NCBI GenBank assembly: GCA_937895955.1
Contig: CALAZI010000024.1
Location: 1-8,339 of the forward strand
Reading direction: 5' to 3'
DNA from: an uncultured Alphaproteobacteria bacterium
GTDB lineage: Bacteria > Pseudomonadota > Alphaproteobacteria > Caulobacterales > Parvularculaceae
Length of the DNA: 8,339 bases
Positions 1 through 8,339 of this stretch are shown here, piece after piece. Below the pieces are notes generated by a model. The model worked only from the letters and a program-made list of their open reading frames with translations. It had not been told where the DNA came from and ran no database searches. The position numbers were made by a program, and so were the translations under genes. Positions within the stretch are counted from its first letter, which is position 1. Each line of letters begins with the position of its first letter.

Positions 1-5
1 TCCGA

Positions 6-203
6 TTACGGATTGGCGAGGTTGCTCGCGATCTCGGAATACATCGCGCCGGATTCCTCGGTGAACCCGTTCACCGCCGCGGTGATCGCCAGAAAAATCA
101 AGCCGACGATAAGACCGTATTCGATCGCCGTCGCGCCGGACTCATCCCCGGCGAATCGCTTCCCCAGAACAGAAAGACTCATAGTGCGCCCGCCCCTGAT
201 CAT
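6..203 (-). CDS. Flp-family type IVb pilin (prepilin)
   Basis: Small 65-residue prepilin, probably the structural subunit of a Tad/Flp pilus used in surface attachment. It has a basic leader (KRF at 15-17), then the class hallmark DESGATAIEYG at 20-30. The prepilin peptidase should cut after Gly23, leaving Glu28 at mature position +5 followed by Tyr29. One hydrophobic helix (about 31-45) follows and then a short polar tail ending NLANP, a normal size for the family. The ATG at 203 is preferred: GAGGG lies 7 bases upstream (211-215), and this start overlaps the mutT stop as ATGA (200-203), which suggests translational coupling. An internal Met at residue 8 (position 182) would give 58 residues, with AGGGG 10 bases upstream. 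No tad assembly genes are visible here, so it may be a stand-alone pilin or serve a tad locus elsewhere. The family call is secure; its role in a pilus is inferred. Confidence 0.88.
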   Translation of the reverse strand: MIRGGRTMSLSVLGKRFAGDESGATAIEYGLIVGLIFLAITAAVNGFTEESGAMYSEIASNLANP

Positions 204-601
204 AACAAATCCCTCAACTGCGCAGCGAGCGGTCGATCGGCGGGCGGCATTTCATAACGATGAAAATCGGCCGGCTTCACCCAAGCCAGCGCTTCCGCCT
301 CGATCGGACGCGCGACGCCCTTCCACTTCCTGCACGCAAAGAGTGGCATCAAAAGATGAAAGTCGGCTGAATTGACCGACGAGAACGCGATCGGCGCGAG
401 GCAGGAGGCCTCGACGTCAATCCCAAGCTCTTCGTTCAGCTCTCTCACCAGCGCACCCTCGGGCGTTTCGCCCTCTTTCAGCTTGCCGCCGGGAAACTCC
501 CAGAGGCCCGCCAATTCCTTCCCTGCGGGTCGACGCGCGATGAGCACCCTGCCATCGCCGTCGATCAACGCCCCCGCCGCCACGATCAGCAGCTTCGCCA
601 T
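200..601 (-). CDS. mutT: MutT-type Nudix hydrolase (8-oxo-dGTP diphosphatase)
   Basis: Cytoplasmic Nudix hydrolase of 133 residues, close to the usual MutT length of about 130. By family knowledge it hydrolyses 8-oxo-dGTP to the monophosphate and pyrophosphate, which prevents A:T to C:G transversions. The Nudix box is a perfect match at residues 39-61: G39, five residues, E45, seven residues, then REL-N-EE-L-G-I with metal-binding E54, E57 and E58. The preceding LWEFPGGK (33-40) is the MutT signature around the nucleotide pocket. The C-terminal MPPADRPL (118-125) corresponds to the E. coli PPANEPV segment, so Asp replaces the base-reading Asn. That leaves some doubt about exact substrate, although I believe Asp is common in related bacteria. 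The start at 601 has AAGG about 7 bases upstream. It follows the parvulin gene by 63 bases and overlaps the downstream pilin start by 4 bases, so the three genes could share a transcript. Confidence 0.9.
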   Translation of the reverse strand: MAKLLIVAAGALIDGDGRVLIARRPAGKELAGLWEFPGGKLKEGETPEGALVRELNEELGIDVEASCLAPIAFSSVNSADFHLLMPLFACRKWKGVARPIEAEALAWVKPADFHRYEMPPADRPLAAQLRDLL

Positions 602-664
602 CTTTCCGCCTTAATTTAGCGCCCGCTTCTTACGCTCGAATTTCCGAAATCGATTCAATTTTAC

Positions 665-1876
665 CTAGTCGGCCTGATTAGCCGCAATTTCAGGCGGAAA
701 ATACAGAACCTCTTCATCTTCCTTGAGCGTTTCGATCGTTTGCGCGACCGTGCGCATGGTTAGGAAACGACGAACATTGTCTTCAACCGCCGCGAAGGGA
801 ACGCCGCTTGTCGCGCGGCGTTCGATCACCTGCAGCACGTGCCAGCCGAATTCCGTCGTGAAGGGATCCGCGACGTCGCCTGGCGGCGTTGAAAAAGCCG
901 CCGCGGCGAAGGGCGGCGTCATCATGTCCCGCGTGAACCAGCCGACTTCGCCGCCAAGCGGCGCGGTTGCGCGATCGAGCGAGCGGGCGCGGGCGAGCGA
1001 ACCGAAATCGGCGCCGTCATTCAGCTCCTTGACGATCGCGCGCGCCTCATCCTCGCTCGCGACGAGAATATGGCGCGCTTTCACCTCATCGCCGAGCCGC
1101 GTCACGTCGACCTGGCTGTCATAGAGGCGTTTGACCTTGTCGGGCGTCACGGCGGCGTCAATCCGCTCCTGCATGAACGCGGCGGCGAGAATGCGGTCGC
1201 GCGCGGCGCTGATCCGCCGCTGCACGCCGGGATTGCGCTGCAGCCCCGCATCGGTCGCCGCGCGCGACAGAAGACGCTGTTCGACATAAGCCTCGACGAG
1301 GCCGCGATCGAACGCCGCGCGCGCGGTGAGCGTCTCGCTCGGCCGGATCTGGCCGGCCGCGCGGGCCGACGCCTCGATCTCGCTCAAATGAACATAGCGC
1401 CCGTCGATCCGCGCCAGGATCGGATCTTCAAGATCGACCGGCGGGCGAAAAACCGAATTGTTTGTCGATGTCGCCGCGCGGGCGTTGCGAATTTCGTCAG
1501 CCGCCCAGAGCGAACAGAGCACGAGAACGACGGCCGAGCCCGCCGCGTAAGCGCGCCCGCTGCGCGTCGGCAGCCAGCGAAAGACCTCGGCGAAAGCCGC
1601 GCCCGACGCGCGGAATGTCGCGCCGAGGCCGCGCCCGGTCGAGACCGCGCCGAGCTTGACGCCGCGCCAGAGCGCGCTGTCGAGCGCCTCGGCGAGACGC
1701 CAGATCGTCCGGATGAGTTTCCAGAGCGCCCTCAGCAAGCGGCCGGCGCCGATGAGGACGGCGCGGCCGGCGGCGCGCGCGAGCGCGCCGGCGCGCCCGG
1801 ACGCGGCGAAAGCGCGCCCATCGGGCGTCCGCATCACGCGCCCTTTGTCCGGCTCGCCGTTAACCCCTTGGGACAT
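665..1876 (-). CDS. Membrane-anchored parvulin-type peptidyl-prolyl cis-trans isomerase
   Basis: PpiC/SurA-type foldase of 403 residues that should act on newly exported proteins at the periplasmic face of the inner membrane. Layout: an Ala/Arg/Gly-rich cytoplasmic region (1-110); one membrane span (about 111-127, AAGSAVVLVLCSLWAA), basic before it so N-in is likely; a helical chaperone-like segment (about 150-260); a parvulin domain (about 265-353) with KARHILV (266-272), GGEVGWF (308-314), PPFAAAAF (321-328) and TEFGWHVLQV (341-350); then a short charged tail. The cytoplasmic part is unusually long and carries several amphipathic stretches, e.g. RLLRALWKLIRTIWRLAEAL (46-65). The ATG at 1876 has only a weak GGGA signal upstream. 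Met15 (position 1834) has AAAGGG (1841-1846) 6 bases upstream and may be the real start, giving 389 residues. The gene diverges from secA, a pairing I recall from other alphaproteobacteria and one that fits a role in export. The fold call is firm; clients are unknown. Confidence 0.9.
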   Translation of the reverse strand: MSQGVNGEPDKGRVMRTPDGRAFAASGRAGALARAAGRAVLIGAGRLLRALWKLIRTIWRLAEALDSALWRGVKLGAVSTGRGLGATFRASGAAFAEVFRWLPTRSGRAYAAGSAVVLVLCSLWAADEIRNARAATSTNNSVFRPPVDLEDPILARIDGRYVHLSEIEASARAAGQIRPSETLTARAAFDRGLVEAYVEQRLLSRAATDAGLQRNPGVQRRISAARDRILAAAFMQERIDAAVTPDKVKRLYDSQVDVTRLGDEVKARHILVASEDEARAIVKELNDGADFGSLARARSLDRATAPLGGEVGWFTRDMMTPPFAAAAFSTPPGDVADPFTTEFGWHVLQVIERRATSGVPFAAVEDNVRRFLTMRTVAQTIETLKEDEEVLYFPPEIAANQAD

Positions 1877-1896
1877 GAGGACGAATCCCGTCTTCG

Positions 1897-1924
1897 TTGA
1901 CAGTCTTGGAGCCGCTCACTATCT
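1897..1924 (+). promoter_or_regulatory. Predicted housekeeping promoter for secA
   Basis: A perfect -35 hexamer TTGACA (1897-1902) is followed after 16 bases by CTATCT (1919-1924). Read with a 17-base spacer, the -10 would instead be TATCTC. The -35 is consensus; the -10 is only partial but resembles the CTA-containing -10 of alphaproteobacterial housekeeping promoters. Transcription would start near 1930, leaving a leader of about 110 bases before the secA ATG. The site lies in the divergent gap, only about 20 bases from the upstream gene's annotated start. I see no comparably good promoter for that gene on the opposite strand. Confidence 0.5.
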
Positions 1925-2040
1925 CTCCGGCGCCCGTCTGGGCGGCTCTTCCGCCTCGCCCGCCGTCACCGCCGCCCTTCGCCGGCGCACCCGGTTCCCC
2001 GAAGGCGACTTGGACATTCATTCTGAAGGTGCGTTCATTC

Positions 2041-4920
<2,880 letters not shown>

Positions 4921-4921
4921 C

Positions 4922-4962
4922 CAAAGCAGTCACGCTGAATAATCGATGAACCGAGTGCTTTG
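4922..4962. repeat. Imperfect inverted repeat just after the secA stop
   Basis: CAAAGCAGTC (4922-4931) can pair with GAGTGCTTTG (4953-4962), nine of ten positions, with one G-G mismatch and a 21-base loop. It starts two bases after the secA stop codon, where a terminator or mRNA 3' end would be expected. No T-run follows and the loop is large, so this is at most a weak transcription stop or an mRNA end-protecting stem. The rest of the 121-base gap shows no convincing promoter. Confidence 0.35.
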
Positions 4963-5017
4963 CCCGGTCTAATCATCGCGCCGCTTCTTGATGGACCTAA
5001 AAGTGCGCGCGATGCTT

Positions 5018-5034
5018 CCCTCAAAATATGAGGG
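5018..5034 (+). promoter_or_regulatory. Small hairpin enclosing the ribosome binding site of the serine hydrolase gene
   Basis: CCCTC (5018-5022) and GAGGG (5030-5034) form a perfect 5-bp stem with a 7-base A/T-rich loop. GAGGG is also the Shine-Dalgarno sequence, 7 bases before the ATG at 5042, so folding would hide it from the ribosome. This spacing decides the start at 5042 over the in-frame ATG at 4991, which has no such signal. The pairing is seen directly; a regulatory role is inferred. Confidence 0.5.
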
Positions 5035-5041
5035 CGCAAAA

Positions 5042-6526
5042 ATGGCATTTTCATTCTTTAGAATAGCCGCTTCCGCGGGGGCGATCTGTTCAATTGCGTC
5101 GGCATGTCAGACGCCGCATATTGCGCATGCAATACAACCTGATCAGCGCTTCAACGACGCGCGCGCGCAAGTCAGCGCGCTCGTTGACGACGGAGAACTT
5201 AAAAGCGTCGCTGTCGGATTCATCGAAGACGGGCGCGTCATTTGGTCGGAAGCGTTCGGGTGCGCCGATGAAGAATCCGGCGAGCGGGCATCGACAACCA
5301 CTCCTTATGGAATAGCGTCGATGGGCAAGGCGGTCACGGCCGCAGCGGCGATGACCCTGGTCCAGGCTGGAAAGCTCGACCTAGACGCAAATGTCGCCGA
5401 TATCCTCGGCCCAGAGGCCGTAAAAATCCGCGCCGGCGAGCGCGCGCCGACGGTGCGTGAATTATTGAACATGACGTCAGGGGTGCCGCACGGCGCCGTT
5501 ACTTACGAAGGCGTCGAGCCCGTTGAAGAAAATCTTGTTCTTGCGAATCAGTCGTTCGTCGCTTTTCCGGCCGGATCCACATTTCATTATTCGAACTTTT
5601 CGATGGCGTTGATGGAACGGGTGATCGAAAAGGTTTCCGGCCGCACTTACGACGCCTATGTCGCCGACGCGGTGTTTAAGCCGCTTCGCATGAAAGACGC
5701 TCTTATCGGCGCGAACGCGGTTGGCGCCGTCGCCCGGTATCGCGCCGACGGCGCGCGATTTGCGTCGCTAACGCCCTATCCGCGCAGTTCGCGTCAGATC
5801 AGCGCGAGCATCGATGATCTTCTGAAGTTCGCTGCGATGAATCTGAAAACGCCTATCGGCGACGGCGGCTCGCCGCTTAACGGCAATTCGATCGAAATAA
5901 TGCAAAATGAAAAGAGCGCTCTTCCCGGCGCCCATATTGCGCTCGGAATCGGCAATTTCGACCTTGGCGACGGCGCGCGCATGATTGCATCGTCCGGCAA
6001 CGATATGGGCGTGCAATCATCAATGTTTCTGCTTCCCGAACGCGGCCTTGGCGCAGTCGTGCTGTCGAACAGTTCCGGATATCAAAGCGATGAGCTCGCC
6101 GTCCTGATGCTCGAGGCCGCCGCGCCGGGCACGCTCGAAAGGTTCATCGAAATCGCAACCGCATTTGAAGGTCGAACGAAACCTTTTCAGCCGGAAGGCC
6201 CGTGGATTGGACGGTGGACCGGGTCGATCGCCGGAAGCGGCCGGGAAATTCCGGTCACGATCGACATTGGCGACTCCGGATTTACGGCCGCTATCGATGG
6301 GACGGAGGCGGTGATGGTGGACGAACTCTCAATCCGCGACGGCTTGGTGACGGGCGCATTCAAAGGCTTCCTGCCGCTCTACGAAAAACCGGACGGACCG
6401 CACCGCATCGAGATCAACCTCATAATCGAAGAAGATCGGCTTGACGGTTTCATGCTGGCGAATTTCCGCAGCACGCGCGGAAAATTCGAGATTCCGGCAG
6501 CCGTTTCCCTCAGACGCGCAGATTGA
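5042..6526 (+). CDS. Exported class C beta-lactamase-fold serine hydrolase
   Basis: Serine hydrolase of the beta-lactamase / penicillin-binding-protein-like (EstB, AmpC, D-peptidase) superfamily, 494 residues. The N-terminus (MAFSFFRIAASAGAICSIAS) is a signal sequence; Cys22 in IASAC could be a lipoprotein site, though Ala at -3 makes the lipobox weak, and cleavage near AHA (28-30) is the alternative. Catalytic motifs: S93-M-G-K96 (nucleophile Ser and Lys) and Y183-S-N185. The third motif is probably S317-S-G319 in place of KTG or HTG. The catalytic domain spans about 35-365. A separate C-terminal domain (about 385-494, starting WIGRWTGSIAG) is beta-rich and resembles the lipocalin-like tail of many such hydrolases. 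Substrate cannot be read from sequence: ester, D-amino-acid peptide or beta-lactam are all possible. The start at 5042 rests on GAGGG 7 bases upstream and the signal sequence. A/T-ending codons such as AGA, ATA and TTA and low-GC stretches (5881-5940 has 29 G+C of 60) differ from secA. Confidence 0.88.
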   Translation: MAFSFFRIAASAGAICSIASACQTPHIAHAIQPDQRFNDARAQVSALVDDGELKSVAVGFIEDGRVIWSEAFGCADEESGERASTTTPYGIASMGKAVTAAAAMTLVQAGKLDLDANVADILGPEAVKIRAGERAPTVRELLNMTSGVPHGAVTYEGVEPVEENLVLANQSFVAFPAGSTFHYSNFSMALMERVIEKVSGRTYDAYVADAVFKPLRMKDALIGANAVGAVARYRADGARFASLTPYPRSSRQISASIDDLLKFAAMNLKTPIGDGGSPLNGNSIEIMQNEKSALPGAHIALGIGNFDLGDGARMIASSGNDMGVQSSMFLLPERGLGAVVLSNSSGYQSDELAVLMLEAAAPGTLERFIEIATAFEGRTKPFQPEGPWIGRWTGSIAGSGREIPVTIDIGDSGFTAAIDGTEAVMVDELSIRDGLVTGAFKGFLPLYEKPDGPHRIEINLIIEEDRLDGFMLANFRSTRGKFEIPAAVSLRRAD

Positions 6527-6573
6527 ATTTGTCGACGGCCCGCCGCATTCTGGCGACTTCCGGAGGGCCTCGG

Positions 6574-8331
6574 ATGAAGAAAATCCCGCTGTTGTGCGCC
6601 GCATGCGCGGCTGTCACGCTCATCGCCTGCGGGAAGATGACAGGCTCCTCGCGCGCGCGTCCCGGCGACGGCGCCGTCATCTATCAGGCGACGATCATCA
6701 CCATGGACCCGGCGCGCCCCGCCGCCGACGCCGTCATCGTCAAGGACGGGACGATTCTCGCCGTCGGCGACATCGACGATCTTGTCGAAGGATATTCCGG
6801 CGCCGAGATCGACGAGACCTTTCTGCGCAAGACGATCCTGCCGGGCTTCATCGACCCGCATATCCATATGGCGCTCTCGTCGCTGATGTATGCGACGCCG
6901 ATGGCGCCGCCCTGGCCGATGGCGACGGCGGACGGCATGATCGACGGCTATCCTGATCGCTTATCCTTCATGCAGCGGCTTATCGAACTCGACGCCGCGA
7001 CGCCGCTCGGCGAAAGCGGCGATGCGCCGCTTATCGTTTACGGCTATCACAATCTCGTCCACGGCGAGCTGACGCGCACCGATCTCGACGCGGTGACGAC
7101 CGCGCGTCCGTTGATCGTCTGGCACTATTCCGGCCATGATTTCTACCTCAACTCAAAAGCGATCGAATGGGCGAAAATCACCGGCGATCTGCATGAACGA
7201 TTCGAAGGCGTCGACATTGACGAAAACGGCGCGCCGACGGGGCGCGTTTTTGAGGACGCCGCGCCCTATCTTCTTGAGACGCTCGGCCCGGTTCTTCTTG
7301 ATCCCGAGCGCGTCGCAGACGGCCTCGCCGGCTTTTCGCAACTGTTGCGTTCAGGCGGCGTCGCGACGGTCGCCGATCTCGGCTACGGCGTTTTCGGCCT
7401 TCCCTTCGAAGACGCGAATATCGCCGGCAACTGGGTCTCGCCCGATCATTCAGGCTTCAGGCTTTACCTTGTCCCGGAACATCGCGCCTTTGCGCGCGCT
7501 TTCGGCGAGGCGCGCGTCGATACGATTCTCGGTATGGCGACGGGAAAGATCGGGACGCCGGCGCCGGTTCTCGCGCAAGTGAAATTCTTCACCGACGCCG
7601 CCTTTTATTCGCAGACGATGCGCGTCTCGGACCCCGGCTATCTCGACGGACAATCAAAGGGAACGAAAGGCCTCTGGGTTCTCGACCCTGACAAAATCGC
7701 AGAAACGATCCGTCCCTATTGGGAAGCGGGACTTGGCGTTCGCATTCATTCGAACGGCGACGAGGCGCAGGGCGCGACACTGGATGCGCTCGAAACATTG
7801 CGCGCGTCGCGACCCGACGCGCGTTTCGTCATCGAACATGCGGGGCTCTTCTCGCCGGATGAAATCAAGCGCGCCGGCGCGCTCGGCGCTGCGATTTCGG
7901 CCGCGAGCCATTATGTCTTCTATCTCGGCGAGGCCTATCAGCCGGCGCTCGGCCCGACGCGCGGTCAATGGATCACGCCGCTCGCCTCGGAATCGAAAGC
8001 CGGCATGAAAGTGACGCTTCATTCCGACGCGCCGCTCGCTCCGCCCTTGCCTTTGCGCGCGGCGAGCGCGCATTTAACGCGCGCAACGCGCGAAGGCGGC
8101 GTTCTGACGCCGTCAGAACGCCTGTCGCCGACTGACGCGCTTGAAGCGATCACCATCGACGCGGCTTTCGCGCTCGGTCTTGAAGGCGAAATCGGCTCGA
8201 TTGCGCCCGGCAAGCGCGCCGATTTCACCGTGCTTGACGCCAACCCGCTCGCCACCGCCGGCGAGGACTGGGGCGAGATCGGCGTTTGGGGCGTGATCCT
8301 CGGCGGCGAGAAACGTCCGGTCGCGCGGTAG
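6574..8331 (+). CDS. Amidohydrolase family 3 (YtcJ-like) lipoprotein
   Basis: Metal-dependent hydrolase of 585 residues in the amidohydrolase superfamily, closest by eye to the YtcJ / N-substituted formamide deformylase-like group. It is exported: MKKIPLL... ends in a good lipobox LIAC with Cys19, so it is probably lipid-anchored in the cell envelope. The fold reads in order: N-terminal beta part (VIYQATIITMDPARPAADAV); metal-site PGFIDPHIH with H96 and H98; GHDFYLNSKAI (187-197), the family's GH-x-NS-A segment; VKFFTDAAF with K337, a candidate bridging lysine; RIHSNGD with H392; VIEHAG with H422; LHSDAPLAP with D485; and IGSIAPGKRADFTVLDANPL, the closing beta segment. The metal ligand set looks complete, so it should be active. 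The ATG at 6574 has GGAGG (6562-6566) 7 bases upstream; an in-frame TTG at 6523 would bury the signal peptide. It follows the serine hydrolase by 47 bases and is probably co-transcribed. Substrate unknown; amide or N-acyl compounds are plausible from family precedent. Confidence 0.9.
   Translation: MKKIPLLCAACAAVTLIACGKMTGSSRARPGDGAVIYQATIITMDPARPAADAVIVKDGTILAVGDIDDLVEGYSGAEIDETFLRKTILPGFIDPHIHMALSSLMYATPMAPPWPMATADGMIDGYPDRLSFMQRLIELDAATPLGESGDAPLIVYGYHNLVHGELTRTDLDAVTTARPLIVWHYSGHDFYLNSKAIEWAKITGDLHERFEGVDIDENGAPTGRVFEDAAPYLLETLGPVLLDPERVADGLAGFSQLLRSGGVATVADLGYGVFGLPFEDANIAGNWVSPDHSGFRLYLVPEHRAFARAFGEARVDTILGMATGKIGTPAPVLAQVKFFTDAAFYSQTMRVSDPGYLDGQSKGTKGLWVLDPDKIAETIRPYWEAGLGVRIHSNGDEAQGATLDALETLRASRPDARFVIEHAGLFSPDEIKRAGALGAAISAASHYVFYLGEAYQPALGPTRGQWITPLASESKAGMKVTLHSDAPLAPPLPLRAASAHLTRATREGGVLTPSERLSPTDALEAITIDAAFALGLEGEIGSIAPGKRADFTVLDANPLATAGEDWGEIGVWGVILGGEKRPVAR
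8098..8122. repeat. Perfect 12-bp inverted repeat inside the amidohydrolase gene
   Basis: GGCGTTCTGACG (8098-8109) and CGTCAGAACGCC (8111-8122) are perfect reverse complements separated by a single C at 8110. They encode residues 509-516 and part of 517 (GVLTPSER, then C of the Leu codon), so the repeat lies in the coding frame near the 3' end. It does not extend outward (C at 8097 faces T at 8123). No T-run follows. With a 1-base spacer it suits a dimeric protein binding site or DNA cruciform better than a simple RNA hairpin, which would need to open a few pairs for its loop. Confidence 0.8.
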
Positions 8332-8339
8332 GCTGGCGC

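Noticed and set aside
640..650. Palindrome ATTTC-C-GAAAT in the gap between the parvulin gene and mutT
   Set aside because: Five-base arms in an A/T-rich gap occur easily by chance, and there is no adjacent T-run or clear promoter for it to act on.
1740..1800. Dense GCGCGC / GGCGCGCC runs suggesting a repeat element
   Set aside because: They encode the Ala/Arg-rich N-terminal part of the parvulin protein in a high-GC genome; there is no regular repeat unit.
1070..1900. Open frame of 276 codons on the plus strand opposite the parvulin gene
   Set aside because: Arg/Ala-rich shadow of the real gene, with no domain and no plausible ribosome binding site.
1897..2040. Longer SecA starting at the TTG at 1897
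   Set aside because: This TTG is part of the -35 TTGACA, has no ribosome binding site, and the added 48 residues are proline-rich and unlike any SecA N-terminus. The ATG at 2041 begins the conserved MALFGLAKKIFG.
4922..4962. Inverted repeat as an intrinsic terminator of secA
   Set aside because: The 21-base loop, one mismatch and absence of a T-run make it a poor intrinsic terminator; it is kept only as a repeat.

Overview
The window looks like a chromosomal segment from a high-GC alphaproteobacterium. The support is the SecA sequence with a SecB-type zinc tail, a divergent parvulin foldase and MutT next to secA, a short Flp-type pilin, and a TTGACA/CTATCT promoter. I cannot name the genus. 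Parvularculales, Caulobacterales or Rhizobiales relatives would all fit.

Left part (1-1876, minus strand): three genes read leftward from the secA divergence point. First is a membrane-anchored parvulin-type peptidyl-prolyl isomerase (665-1876). Next is a MutT-type Nudix hydrolase (200-601), 63 bases further on. Last is a 65-residue Flp-type IVb pilin (6-203) whose start codon overlaps the mutT stop as ATGA.

Centre (1877-4920, plus strand): the 164-base divergent intergenic region carries a perfect -35 (TTGACA) with an alphaproteobacterial-type -10. The complete secA follows (2041-4920, 959 residues). SecA has all its expected motifs plus a helical, highly charged insertion of about 43 residues in the second nucleotide-binding fold. 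This is the most distinctive thing in the window.

Right part (4921-8339, plus strand): a 121-base gap holds an imperfect inverted repeat and a small hairpin that contains the ribosome binding site of the next gene. Two exported hydrolases follow, 47 bases apart and probably co-transcribed: a class C beta-lactamase-fold serine hydrolase (5042-6526) and an amidohydrolase family 3 (YtcJ-like) lipoprotein (6574-8331). The second gene contains a perfect 12-bp inverted repeat inside its coding sequence. The serine hydrolase has lower-GC stretches and A/T-rich codons unlike secA.

SecA (translocation motor) and the parvulin (periplasm-facing foldase) form a plausible export and folding pair. The two downstream hydrolases are cargo of that export system, not part of it. 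There are no RNA genes, insertion sequences, CRISPR arrays or phage genes. The window is mostly conserved housekeeping DNA, and I see no clear new multi-gene system in it.
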